NCBI GenBank assembly: GCA_030512335.1
Contig: JAULSU010000006.1
Span: forward strand, 1,116,001 to 1,180,000
Source: Immersiella caudata
Lineage: Eukaryota; Ascomycota; Sordariomycetes; Sordariales; Lasiosphaeriaceae
Direction: 5' to 3'
Length of the DNA: 64,000 bases
How positions within the stretch are numbered: the first letter of the stretch is position 1; every line of letters begins with the position of its first letter. The notes beneath the pieces are model-generated. The model worked only from the letters and a program-made list of their open reading frames with translations. It made no database searches and was not told the origin of the DNA. Position numbers and translations under genes: made by a program. This document shows positions 31,899 through 42,483 of this stretch, in pieces.

Positions 31899-33398
31899 TT
31901 TGGTCGGGTTTTTGACGTAAAAGACAAGAGAGAGAAAGAATGCAGGTAGGATTTGCCGAGGGAGCTAAGACGAGACAAGACCTTGGACTGCGGTGCGATG
32001 CCTGAGGGGAAAAGGGGGTAGGATGGACCGGGAGATGGGGTAGGATTTTGGGTCTTATATGCAGTCAGGTACCCGGTTGATTTCTTCTGGTTCGGTTGTT
32101 CTTTCTGATTTTTCCACCTTCAACTCCCGAGGATTAGTGTAGATCGGAAGCTGTGGGGGGTCTTGGCCTCGCGTCGCCTGGGTAAAACGCAGATTTTGCG
32201 TCTGGCCGCGTCGCTGTTGCAAGGTGCCTGGGTCTAGCTGACCAGGTGTTTACCAGGGACAGGAGACAAGAAAATTAGTTGGAGATGACGCGCGGCTTAG
32301 AAGATATGTTGTCATTGGAGCGGCGATTCTAGCTGTAAAGGCGAAACGTAAGAGATTCTCTAGCGATCATTTGCGCAGAAAGAGGCCTCGTCATCGCACA
32401 ATGTTCTCTCATTTTTTTCCTTTCTAGAATTCGGCAGTGTGGGAATTAGGCTTTTCCAACGTGGTCTGCCAAGTGCCCAGTCGTTGTTGAAAACAAGAGA
32501 GGTTTGCATGACAAGCTCGTACCAACCCGGCTGGGCGATGAGGGGTTAAGCTCTGGCCCATAGTGGGGGAAGCTGGGCGGCTCTTGGCTCCGCATTCTGG
32601 CAGCGGATGTTCAGGGACGAATTCGGATGGGGCTATTTTGAGAGCTCGGCTTTGCCACCGGTAAATGATGGGATATGAAAATCGAAGAGAAGATGAAAAC
32701 CGGGAATCGGCCTTCGCCGGGTGTTACAGTTTGAAAGATTTCTTCTTTGCCTTGGCTGTCTGAAGATGTCGTGTTGGAGGTTCCGAGTCGGCTCTTAGCG
32801 TTGCAGACCTAAGTGCCGCTGCAGAGGAAGCGAGGCTTTTTTTTGTCCGACGTCACGGCTGTCAAAAACTGTGGGGAAGCCGGGCTGAAAGCTTAAATCA
32901 ACCACCTCTTCTTCCGCCTATTCTCCCGCCTAATCTCCCCGACGCAGACATTGGTGGATGATAATTGCTGGCGAAATAGTCTAGTAAGCACGCAGAATCT
33001 CCACAAAAGTCTGCCGACCTCGCCTCTCATTGATCTGTCGTCGATGTTGTGACCAACTCCCAGGCGGGTCTCCCACTTTCCCTTCTTAGCGCACCGCCTC
33101 ATGCTGATTGGCTGATGTCTTGCGGCCCCACTCGGCTCCGATGGCCAGCCTCTGGAACCCCACAACCCGACTCGGTCGTCACCCGCAATTTCCCTATCAT
33201 TGTTTTGAATTGCTCAAGGAACCCGTATGACGTGAGATATTTCTTCAGTATCGCAGCTTCGAAAAACGAAAGTCCAACCGCTTTTCCGGGGGTGGCGGCG
33301 TCCACACAGTGACCCACTTCCAAGCATTCTATTTCCTGTTGTTTCACATCTTCTGTCAGTCCCTCGGTATTGTTGCAGTAGTACCGCCGCGGTTGAAC
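31899..33398. other. Intergenic, nothing recognised
   Basis: Promoter of the GKGKS-repeat gene at the left end. No supported coding region or repeat. Confidence 0.5.
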
Positions 33399-33626
33399 CT
33401 ACTGCGACTCCGGAATCACCCAAGGCGTCATCTTCGCCCCTTTGCTTCCCAACAACCTGGCTATCGAATCTAGCCCTCTCTTCTCGGCCCTCCAAAGAGC
33501 GCACGACATGCTGATGGGATCCGAGCCGATGCCCAGATCCAGCAGAACCTCCACCATGGTCGCGTCTTCAAACCGAACAGCAAATCTCATCGGGTCGTGC
33601 GGGGCTGGCGCGGACGGCACTGTCAT
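33399..33626 (-). CDS. Small ankyrin-like fragment or gene
   Basis: 75 codons from ATG 33626. FEDATMVEVLLDLGIGSDP and LDSIARLLGSKGAK resemble two ankyrin helical hairpins. It lies 100 bp downstream of the methyltransferase stop on the same strand. It may be a gene remnant or a misread exon. Confidence 0.35.
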   Translation of the reverse strand: MTVPSAPAPHDPMRFAVRFEDATMVEVLLDLGIGSDPISMSCALWRAEKRGLDSIARLLGSKGAKMTPWVIPESQ

Positions 33627-33726
33627 GGCACTCCGGAATCGCTTGTCTTCCCCAGCAACCAGAGGGGCTCAGCTGACCAGGATCAAATTTGATATTGCAA
33701 CCTGATTCTGAAAACTAATCAACGTC

Positions 33727-35061
33727 CTAGGGCTTTTGAGCAACCCAGAACTGGGCATCATAGGCGTTTTTGACCAAAGCTCTCTCGTCAAAGCCATAGA
33801 CTGCTTCAAGACTGCGGACCTCCATTCCGGCAAGCGATACTGCGCCGCACTCATCAGGCCCGTCGCGAAATTGAAAACCCATCGCTTCAGCCACCGCGAC
33901 GATCTCGTCGAGCGATAGTTGCACAAATGGTGCGCTCCCGTACAGCAGCGGCCCAAAGTTAATCCAGTGCCCCCCCGGTTTGAGGATCCGAAAAATGGTA
34001 TCAAGGTAGCTCATAAGGTTCCTGGCCGTGTCGATGAAGAAATGCGTTACCACTACATCGAAGTGCCCTGCTTCCCCCATAAAAGCCGTAGTAAAGTCGC
34101 CCTCAACAAGCACCACGGCGCTCGCATTCATAGCGACATCGGGAAAGGAAACCCCACGCAGCATGTCCGAGGTCGTCTTGTGGTGGGACCACGAGTCGAG
34201 AAATGGGTACACCACGTTCTGGTGACGCCGTCCCCCGTTCGTCTCAAGAAAGCGGTATACGACGTTCTGGTACATGGACCACTCGTTATTCGTCACGTCG
34301 AAACCCAACTTGGACACGTCCTGTCCTAGGCGGCCCAGGCCAGCGCCAGGTAGGAGGGCCGTGAGAGGCTCATCGTGGCCGGCGACAAGGCCTTCGAGAA
34401 CCTTGATGATGCAAGAGAACGCAACGTCCCTCTCATTTGCCCCCTCGGCAGCCCAGTCCCTGACCAGATGCTTTAGCGACTGCGACACGCTGACCCTTTC
34501 GGCGGCCCGGCCGGCTGCCATCATTTCCTCAGTGTGGCGATCGAGTTCGCCCTGGCTGATGCGGTAGAATTCGAGCGCATTTTGGACGATGGTATGGCAG
34601 AGGTTCTGGTTGATCGCGACGAGGTCGCTAATAGAGGTGAACTTTTTGCTGTACCCCACCTCTTTCTCAAGCAGCGCCTTTTGTTGTTTGGAGACATGGC
34701 TGTAAAGCGTCTTGAGGTGGTCGAGCTCGGCTAGGTGGGTTTGGGCATAGGCGGAGAATCCGCGCAGGGCTTCGAGTAGGCGGTGGCGAGGGTGGTGTTC
34801 CGTCCAGCGGCCGTTCTTCTTGTCCATCCGCTGGAGGAGGTGTTCCTTTTCGGTCATGTGCCTCGGCGTGTCGGGCTTGGGAGGCGTGGTGTTTTCGGCC
34901 ACGGTCAAGATGGTTTGTTGAATCAGCACAACTTGCAGGGATCGAGCAAGTCTAGCAGCATCTCCGACATAACTCAGTGATTCCGGCGTGCTGTCCCCGG
35001 CGCAGAGCGCATGGCCGAGGAGCCAAAGGGTGACTGTGAGTGTCCAGATTGTTGTCCACAT
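33727..35061 (-). CDS. N2227-type (carnosine N-methyltransferase-like) methyltransferase
   Basis: 444 aa, single exon. Belongs to the N2227/UPF0586 family, whose animal member methylates carnosine (beta-alanyl-histidine) on the imidazole ring. SAM-binding motif I reads LLPGAGLGRLGQDVSKLGF at about 236-254, followed by the family text TNNEWSMYQNVVYRFLE, then VVTHFFIDTARN and IFRILKPGGHWINFGPLLY. The N-terminus (TIWTLTVTLWLLGHALCAG) looks like a signal peptide or anchor, unusual for a family normally cytosolic or nuclear. A 14 bp motif shared with the zinc-transporter locus lies 183 bp upstream of the ATG. The substrate in fungi is not known to me. Confidence 0.88.
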   Translation of the reverse strand: MWTTIWTLTVTLWLLGHALCAGDSTPESLSYVGDAARLARSLQVVLIQQTILTVAENTTPPKPDTPRHMTEKEHLLQRMDKKNGRWTEHHPRHRLLEALRGFSAYAQTHLAELDHLKTLYSHVSKQQKALLEKEVGYSKKFTSISDLVAINQNLCHTIVQNALEFYRISQGELDRHTEEMMAAGRAAERVSVSQSLKHLVRDWAAEGANERDVAFSCIIKVLEGLVAGHDEPLTALLPGAGLGRLGQDVSKLGFDVTNNEWSMYQNVVYRFLETNGGRRHQNVVYPFLDSWSHHKTTSDMLRGVSFPDVAMNASAVVLVEGDFTTAFMGEAGHFDVVVTHFFIDTARNLMSYLDTIFRILKPGGHWINFGPLLYGSAPFVQLSLDEIVAVAEAMGFQFRDGPDECGAVSLAGMEVRSLEAVYGFDERALVKNAYDAQFWVAQKP

Positions 35062-35243
35062 GGTGGTGATGGATTTCTAGGGGGAACAGGCTGGGAGGAG
35101 TTCGGTGGCATGGGAGGTGCTTTTGGGGGGATATGGGCACTCTGCAGACCTTCCGTGACCATCTGTGCATCGTAAGCGCCTGACCCCCCATGCCATGCTT
35201 CCGCCACCACATGCTACTGGCTAGTGGAAAGTCGTCGACGGAG

Positions 35244-35257
35244 GGGAACCTTGATGG
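35244..35257 (+). promoter_or_regulatory. GAGAACCTTGATGG-type motif, 13/14
   Basis: GGGAACCTTGATGG, 183 bp upstream of the methyltransferase ATG. It contains ACCTT, the half-site of the yeast Zap1 element (ACCTTNAAGGT). Confidence 0.5.
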
Positions 35258-36037
35258 ATCATGTATTGACGCAGCTACGGTATCCAGAGGCATCTTGACA
35301 TGCAGGTAGAACTTGGGGATTCCCGAAATGGGACGAGAGTGTTCTGCTTTTTCTGCTCGCAGATGAGATTTTTGGATCCACTTGCCATGGGCCTGGGGGG
35401 TATTAGAAAAGCAACGGTTCCATCAGGAACATGTGGGAACATGAATTTGGTTCTCGTTTTGTCCGGTGCCATTTGTGCCCCACCAACGTCTGCATGACGG
35501 CACCCGAAATCGAGCCATCCTACCGGCTAATCGGTCCCATGGCTTTGGAGTCGCCCCACATTGACCCATCCGACCCGGTAGCATCAATGGGAAAAGCATT
35601 GGCGGATTGGATGACAAAATCTATTTCGCCGTCGGAGCCGTTCGTCTGCATCTATCAACCTCGAGACGTCATCGATCATCGCGCCCGGTCCGACGATGAC
35701 GCCGATACAAGACCGCTCATCCAACGGCCGGGGAGCACATAGTCCCGCCGTGATTTGCTTGTTGGCTCGAGACATCGGGGCTCGCTAAGACGCCCACGGT
35801 TGCATTCTCATGCGGGAGTGCATGACGCACTGGGAGGGTGGTCGATGGAGGTATGATGGGAGACACACTGCCTGCCTAGGTATCGAGCTGACACGCAAAA
35901 CAGTATTGGAGAAGTGCCCGAAACATAGCACACTGGATTGGGTGGATCGGAAGGCGTTGCCACTGCGTGATCATATGAACTATTGCTTGTTGGTTCTAGG
36001 TTGCAACAATTTTCCTCCTTGGATAGACCGATCGGAC

Positions 36038-36051
36038 GAGAACCTTGATGG
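36038..36051 (+). promoter_or_regulatory. GAGAACCTTGATGG motif, exact
   Basis: Exact 14-mer, shared with 38262-38275 and, inverted, 41851-41864. It lies between the methyltransferase and the 148 aa CxPHxDHWHC gene. Confidence 0.55.
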
Positions 36052-36306
36052 CCCATCAACCCCACACGCCACAAACCCGGCTTGTATCGGCACCGCACTC
36101 AGTGCCAATATCATTACCATATTAATACTGTAACCCCCAATTCACATTTCCAGCCCTTTGGCGCCTTGCCGCGCTTATCGACAATGCCAGGGCTAATTAC
36201 TAGGGTACGTACCATGCAGTCTGACCCAACTGGGAAGGAGGCGAGGCCCGACACACCGAGGCCGCCAAGCTTAGGTACAGGAACAGCCGAGCAAAACATA
36301 GTGTCG

Positions 36307-36325
36307 TCAAGGTTCCCTACCTTGA
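36307..36325. promoter_or_regulatory. Inverted pair of CAAGGT/ACCTTG half-sites
   Basis: TCAAGGTTCCCTACCTTGA is an imperfect palindrome of the two half-sites. It may be a stronger or separate site for the same factor. Confidence 0.45.
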
Positions 36326-36889
36326 ACTTGCTTGGACCGCATCACGGATCCGACTTCGAGCCACGGGTATGTCATTTTCGGGATCCCTGCAGGACGAAGC
36401 AATGGCAGAACGAGCCGATTTCACATGCCGCCCGCACAACCTCCAACTTTGGGCATCTTGTCATCAAGTTGCCGTTCTGGACATCGCGATTCTGCTGCTC
36501 AATGTGCAGGCACTGGGCGGTCGAACCAGCGAGTTGGCTCGTAACTGCCGCGATTCCTAAGGCTGCAATGGCGAATCCGGTGATAATTCAGTAATATTGT
36601 ATGTGTTAGTGCTGGCAGGTTTAGGGTTGCAATTTGCAGTAGCGCGCTGTGTCAAGTTGATGGATAGAAGGATGCAAAGAGCGATAGCACAGTACCGATA
36701 CATGAAAGGATCTGCTTGTATTTAATTATGCTAGCTGCTAAGGCCATGTTGCGAGCTAAAACACAGGTAGAAGTACGTCGACAGAGTGTTTATTGCGTCT
36801 TTAGAAGGGGATCCACCTAGTCAGTCCTATCAGCCATCGACTAATCCCTCTAACGGATTTCTTCGCATGGATAGGGACATTGCAGTGCT

Positions 36890-37409
36890 TTACAAGCCCA
36901 GAACGGCCAACGCAGCCAGCCCAAGCAGTGGAGTGACGCTTAGGATGGGGCCGGCGGCAGCACCAGCCGTAACGACCGGAGCACGGGTCGTGGTCGGGGT
37001 GGTCGGGGTGGTCGCGGTTGTCAGAGTGTTGACGGGACCGTCGCAGTGCCAATGGTCGCCGTGCGGCTCACAACCAATCGACTCGGTCGGGCTTGGGCCA
37101 GGGTCGGCGGTGCCAGGAGCGTCGGTGTGATCTTCACCGCTGGGAGCCGTTGTGGTGACCACAGACGGGGCAACCGGAGTCGTGACCTGAGCGGTAGAGA
37201 CAGGACGCGGGCCCTCACAGTGCCTGCGGAAGGTACATTTGTGAGTAGGATAGCCCATAGAACGGCTTCGTTGCACGGGCGGTCAACAGAGCTTACCAGT
37301 GGTCGTCATGGGGCACGCATCCGATGGATTCGGTAGGCGAGGGCGCTAACTCCTGGGCCAGGGAGGACAGAGCAAGCCCGAGCAAGGATAGGATAGCAGA
37401 AATCTTCAT
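36890..37409 (-). CDS. GPI-type cell-surface protein with two CxPHxDHWHC modules
   Basis: Two exons on the minus strand, 37409-37297 and 37223-36890, 148 aa. The first exon begins at ATG 37409, encodes a signal peptide (MKISAILSLLGLALSSLAQE) and ends inside the Trp codon of the first module. The 73 bp intron is GTAAGC...CAG. The modules are CVPHDDHWHC at residues 31-40 and CEPHGDHWHC at 89-98, each preceded by PSPTESIG, so the protein arose by internal duplication. A Thr/Pro-rich stalk and a hydrophobic C-terminus (VTPLLGLAALAVLGL) suggest GPI anchoring. Two Cys, three His and one Asp in ten residues make zinc or copper binding likely (inference). It is head-to-head with the ZIP transporter, 1.48 kb away. 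Confidence 0.87.
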
Positions 37410-38261
37410 TTTGGAAGGGTTGAACGAGCGTGGATAACAATGGTAATGCTAGTACTGTTCAAACGAAGAACGAATTTCTGGATTGAATCGCGAGGAAGTC
37501 GGACAATAATCCTGGAGGAAGGAGAGCCCTTAAATCGCCCCGCAGACCGGCTCAGCTTGGAAGGCGCTTGCAACGCGACTTTGTTCTGCCGCTGACTAAA
37601 GCGGACCAATCCATGGGGGGAAAAGTCCCCAACACCGGAAGCCAAGCCAAGGATCACGTAACGTCGGCAGCGAGTCGTTGGCTCGGACGGGACCCGCTGT
37701 TAGCGCGCCACCTCAAAGAGTCGCAACTAATAAAGGTAGGACTTCGACCGGGATAACATTCGCCATGAGAGTAGGTACGACCCCTTGGTTGAGCTGCTCT
37801 TGGACGAAAGGCTTTGTTTGGCTTGGTAGTATACAAGTGCGGCTGATCCAACGACAAGGGGGGGGGTGGGGAGGGCGGCGATGTGAGCTCACGATGGACT
37901 CTTCTTTCCTTGCTTGAAGCAATAAACGAGATTGTTCACAACATGACGTCAAGCTCCCGTGTTCGTGGAACCGCCGTGCAGTCCAACACAACCCAGGAAT
38001 ACTACGGGCGCGGCCAACTCCGAGAGCGGTGCCTGGGCAGCGTCGCTCGTTCCTCTCAAACGGCCTGAACGCGAACGAGCAATCGGGGGATGGTGACAAG
38101 TATTTCGGTGTCATAGTTATGATCAGCACCGGCATCAAACGGATGGGGATGTGTTTGTTCGCGCCCAGCATCGTTGGGGGGGGGGGGTGGGGGTGGGTGC
38201 CTGCCTTACCTAGGCAGGTAGACGGGGGTGTTGCTGCGAGTGATGTTTTGATGGCGGGCCG

Positions 38262-38275
38262 GAGAACCTTGATGG
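38262..38275 (+). promoter_or_regulatory. GAGAACCTTGATGG motif, exact
   Basis: Exact 14-mer, 610 bp before the ZIP transporter ATG. Confidence 0.6.
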
Positions 38276-38510
38276 CCGGTCATGCGCGGAACGAGACCCC
38301 CTCATCTCGACTTCGACAGGGACAAGATCCAATACGATTACCACATTAACAAACCCCCGCGTTCAGCTCGCCCCTCTCAGCTGTTCTTTTTGGCGACTCT
38401 CCCAACCCGAGTCTCTTCCTTGAAGAGGGTGGGAAACAGGTGTTTAAGGGTGGGGGGTTCCTCAGCTCTGGGCATACGTCGCGTTGGTCTTTTTGACCCG
38501 CTGAGAGACA

Positions 38511-38524
38511 CCGTCAAGGTTCTC
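38511..38524 (-). promoter_or_regulatory. GAGAACCTTGATGG motif, 13/14, inverted
   Basis: CCGTCAAGGTTCTC, that is GAGAACCTTGACGG on the minus strand, 361 bp before the ZIP ATG. Confidence 0.55.
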
Positions 38525-38884
38525 ACCCCGAACCCCCCTTCAAAGAGGTAGGTATTTTCAGGGCCCGGTGAACCCGAGGCAAAAGACCCTGGTATGTCAA
38601 TATCACATGCATCTCACCTGTTTTCATCGCTTGGCGCCTCGTCGCCAAAATATCATTTCTGGCAACATTGAATAGGATCCGTTCTGGATATGTGGTTGCG
38701 ATGCGAGGTTGACCGTCGTCTACCGGTTTCGCTTCCTTTGGCGTCAATCCCCGGTTACCGCAGGTCCAAATCCACCGACACTCACAGGCCGATTTGAAGT
38801 CCAACTCTGCCAGCGAAATCCTGCTTTGCTCTTCGTCAACCAGAAACGTCAAACCCCAACTCCTCTGCACCTTGAACGCCGAAC

Positions 38885-39561
38885 ATGAAGGCCCTGACGA
38901 CGTTCCTCTCCATCGCCATCCTCGTCTGGAAGGCCGCGGCTGTGACTGCGGTCACGGACTGCCACTTGCACAGCACACAAGTGTACGAAGCCCAGCCAAA
39001 GCTACCAAAAAAAAAAAAAAAAAGGTCGCGCATTGTTTGAGAGAGCTAGCACCTGCTGACATTCGAGCTTTAGGTACTGCCGGGCGGAAGCGACCGAATA
39101 TGTGGTAGCCACGACGGCGACGGCAACCTCGGACGTCCCGCCTGCTTACACCGGGTGCCATGCCCATGGCTCAGAGACGTGAGTCGATTAGACGACGACC
39201 CCGTGAAGAGGAAAGATGCCAATATGCCAGATGCAGATTCTGCCTTTCGCCATCCGGCGACGACGTCCAGATCAGCCTCTCGACCATCGAAGGTGACGAA
39301 GAAGCAGCCGACGAAGGCCCGCAGGAAGAACACTGTCACTTCCACGCCGGTGTTGAGTACGTCCTGCCTCCCGGATCCGCGTGCCCCTCACCTCCGCTAA
39401 CACCAAGCTCAGGCACTGCGTTGGTGCTTCTGGAGAGGATGGCCCTCGCAGCTGCGAGCGGACCGACCGCGAATACAACATTCCCCTGAGAATCGGCCTT
39501 CTCTTCGCCATTCTAGTTACCAGCTCTTTTGGTGAGTCCCCACAAGGTTGAGCGGCCGGGC

Positions 39562-39643
<82 letters not shown>

Positions 39644-40772
39644 GCTGACACGTTCGGATGCGCAGGCGTATTCGCCCCCATCTTACTCGCTCGCTACCTG
39701 CCATCTGCAGGCAAATCAACCCTTGTGATCCTCAAGCAGTTCGGTACCGGCGTGATTATTTCGACTAGCCTGGTTCATGTACGTAGCGTACCTCCCCCCA
39801 AGTAACCAGTGCTGCCCGCTGACAGACGAGCCCAGCTTCTCACCCACGCGCAGCTCATGTTCAGCAACGAGTGCCTCGGCGAACTCACCTACGAGGCCAC
39901 GGCGGCTGCTGTCGCCATGGCGGGTCTCTTCCTCTCGTTTCTGGTGGAGTACCTCGGCCACCGGTTTGTCCACGCCAAGGGTGGAAACGCCACCCGCACC
40001 GCGCTCGTGAGCGTTTACGTACTGGAAGCAGGCATCATCTTTCACTCGCTGAGTAGGTCCCCCCCCCCCCCCCTCCCCATTTCCCCCACTCTTTCCTCCT
40101 TTTTTTTCTCTCTCCCGCATTCAGGTACCTAGTCTTGTCAGCAAGGGTAACCTAACCGCGACCTGAACTCCGCGTTCAGTCATCGGTCTCACCCTCGTCG
40201 TGTCCGGCGACAGCTTCCTCCTCACCCTCTTCGCCGTCATTCTCTTCCACCAGATGTTTGAAGGCATGGCCTTGGGCACCTGCATCGCCGCCTTAGGGTC
40301 CCCATCTTCTTCCGCGGCCGGCTCCGGCATCTCGTGCCACAGCCCGGCACCCCACGGCACAGCCGCAGCAACGGACGACTACGAAGCCCTCCCCACGGCC
40401 TCGGGACGGCAGCACGGCCTCAAGGCAGGATGCAGCACCGGCATCGGCAGCGGCACACCAAAAATATCCACGGCGCGCAAGCTGAGCCTCGCGGCGGCCT
40501 TCGCACTGGTCACGCCGGCCGGCATGGCCATCGGCATCGCCGTGCTCGACCAGTTCAACGGAAACGACCCGCAGACGATCGTAGCCATCGGGGTCCTAGA
40601 TGCCTTGTCAGCGGGCATCCTGCTGTGGGTCGGCATCGTTGAGATGTGGGCTGCGGATTGGGCCGTGCTGGGCGGCGCCATGGTGGACGCGGGAGCGACC
40701 AAGACTGTGACGGGGCTGGGAGCCTTGGTCGCGGGCATGGTGGCAATGAGCGTGTTGGGCAAGTGGGCATAG
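38885..40772 (+). CDS. ZIP-family zinc importer with CHxHx5C ectodomain
   Basis: Seven exons: 38885-38982, 39074-39178, 39237-39356, 39413-39531, 39666-39778, 39836-40052, 40180-40772; 454 aa. All six introns are GT-AG and every join keeps frame and family text. A signal or first hydrophobic segment is followed by three ten-residue modules, C26-C35 (CHLHSTQVYC), C61-C70 (CHAHGSETFC) and C101-C110 (CHFHAGVEHC). ZIP helices start at IPLRIGLLFAILVTSSFG. The pore motif helix VILFHQMFEGMALG is near 277-290, after a His at LVEYLGHRFVH and LEAGIIFHSL; the last helices are near AALGSP...MSVLGKWA. Family role: import of Zn(II) across the plasma membrane. The extracellular modules probably hand zinc to the pore, as proposed for long fungal ZIPs. 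Neighbours fit a zinc locus. Confidence 0.95.
39007..39024. repeat. Poly-A run (18) in first ZIP intron
   Basis: Lies inside intron 38983-39073. Confidence 0.8.
39565..39640. repeat. (GA)38 microsatellite in fourth ZIP intron
   Basis: 76 bp of perfect GA dinucleotides inside intron 39532-39665. Pyrimidine-rich on the other strand. It is likely polymorphic and could affect splicing. Confidence 0.95.
40059..40073. repeat. Poly-C run (15) in last ZIP intron
   Basis: Starts just after the GTAGGT donor of intron 40053-40179. Confidence 0.8.
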
Positions 40773-41850
40773 GGGGCCTGCTGGTCCTCCGCCGGAGCCG
40801 CACCGGATGGGGTGGCGTGGCGACCCCAGCAGTCTTCTCCGCCCCATCTTGGAGGCTGGCAAGGCGATTAGGAGCTGAGGCGGAACTGTAAGGCACCTGA
40901 GGTACCATAAATTGGCGTGGATAGCTACCTACGTGAATTGCTGTATCCCTCGACGGAGGTGTTTATGCGCACCGGGAATCTCGAATTGTGATACCTGTAC
41001 ATCCGTGCCCTTTACAAACAAGACGCTGCATCGCGCCACTTTCGTGCCTGTCGGTCCGCGCTTGCCAGCCTCTGAAGCGCGTTCAAGCCCCCCCCCCCCC
41101 CCCCCCAAACACGCACCCTACCTAGAAGGTCATGTCTCCTCGGAATTTTCCCCCCTCCGGTAGCGGTACTTTGTTGTGCGTGGTTTAAGCACGAAGTGAG
41201 GTTCATCCGCCTCTTCCTCACTACGCTGAGGATGGTGGCTTCTCCGCCTTGGGCGTTGCACGGGTTATTTCCTCGGTTACAACAGGTGGTCCCAAGTCGG
41301 TAAGTTCTGGGACTCTGTTCGGGTGCCGGGTGACCGAGTGCTTCTCTAACTTTGTCAGCTGGGTTGTCAGAGTTTGTCACATGGTTAGCGCGTCGCTCCC
41401 GAACCAGGCCACCAGGGATCCCGGACTATCTCTGTTTTGTGTAGGTAGTGGCCAGAATTGTTGGCGGCCAGTGCGGCGCCCATCCAAGGCGGGATGGTGA
41501 GAGAACAAGGGATTGGAGGCCCAACAACCATGATTGCGCGGGGGGGCGGGGGGGCACTCGAAAGTGGGAGGAAATGGGTTCTTCACCAGGTTAGGCACAG
41601 AGCATCTTGGCGATGAAGTCTGTCTGCAGCTAAAGGCGAAGGAAGGCAATATTGTAACCTATTTTCGACCGAGTGGGTGGGCTCTTTCTGGGAGGGGGCG
41701 GGATGTGTGTGACACTCGCTTCCCTCATGATTATCATGCCAGCCACGCCGCTCGGCGAAAGAGCTTGGCCTTTTCCGCCTGATTTGGATCCGACTTTCAC
41801 AGTACTTGGCGTGCAGGCACCGGGTGTGGGGAAGGGAGGCCGGGCAGCAA

Positions 41851-41864
41851 CCATCAAGGTTCTC
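41851..41864 (-). promoter_or_regulatory. GAGAACCTTGATGG motif, exact, inverted
   Basis: CCATCAAGGTTCTC on the plus strand. No start codon of a called gene lies near. Confidence 0.45.
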
Positions 41865-42100
41865 AAGGCGATGAATTGGTTGGTTCCAGGTTTCCCTTGA
41901 CAAAATACGCTCAAAGGCAACCCCACACCACGCTAGCGCCACCCAGGCACGCTTGCGGCTCGCCATCGACGGCAACTGCATGCCATGGCACGCTTCAGGG
42001 CTGAAAGGTTACTGACGTGCATGCACTCACGGTGACAAAGGTTGGTCTGCTCGGTGCGCGGTGCGCGGTGCGCGGTGCAGCTTTCTGGCAGACGCAACTT

Positions 42101-42150
42101 CGACAAGCATGGACAAGCATCGGCAAGCATCGGCAAGCATCGACAAGCAT
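42101..42150. repeat. 10 bp tandem repeat, five copies
   Basis: Unit CGRCAAGCAT, five head-to-tail copies with single-base variation. Confidence 0.9.
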
Positions 42151-42483
42151 TGGGAGATGTGGGTCCTGTGAGTACCTCACAAGGCACCTCCATGTTTTAT
42201 TGAGGCTAAAAACGAATGTTTTATCTGAATACATCTGGCGCGTAGTCAGTCCTAAGACGAAAAAGTAATAGTTGCTGGGGCTCATGCTCAATCAGCGTGT
42301 TGAACCTGATTGGAACATGCCCGAGCTGTGGCCGAGAAAACCCCCCCCCCCTCCAAAAAAAAATAACCGGGTTTGACGAACAGCTGCCTATTGAGTTCAG
42401 TGTCCATGCCAGCCTAGTTGGTTTCTCAGTAGATGGCGAGAGCTTACCCGCCAGCCGTCATGACGACTTAATCGCCTATCCCA

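Larger units (their letters stand above)
35062..36889. other. Intergenic with three zinc-response-like motif sites
   Basis: Upstream of the methyltransferase. Contains motif sites at 35244-35257, 36038-36051 and the inverted pair 36307-36325. A plus-strand frame at 35494-35742 (82 codons) is open but has no recognisable content and is not called. Confidence 0.5.
37410..38884. promoter_or_regulatory. Shared divergent promoter of CxPHxDHWHC gene and ZIP transporter
   Basis: 1,475 bp between two start codons in opposite directions. Contains the exact motif at 38262-38275 and a 13/14 copy, inverted, at 38511-38524, placed 610 and 361 bp before the transporter ATG. G-rich runs occur at about 37860 and 38176. 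No internal coding region is supported. Co-regulation by zinc status is inferred from gene content and motif. Confidence 0.6.
40773..42483. other. Intergenic between ZIP and small secreted Cys protein
   Basis: Both flanking genes end here. Contains C19 (41088-41106), several G runs near 41540, an exact inverted copy of the 14 bp motif (41851-41864), a GCGCGGT repeat at about 42055-42080 and a 10 bp tandem repeat (42101-42150). No convincing gene, although the motif suggests that one once started here. Confidence 0.5.

Noticed and set aside
35494..35742. 82-codon plus frame from an ATG
   Set aside because: Short and unsupported; it could be real but nothing in it is recognisable.
41673..41900. 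75-codon plus frame containing the orphan motif (reads TIKVL)
   Set aside because: Gly-rich start, no homology and no signal peptide; the motif encoding IKVL is incidental to this frame.
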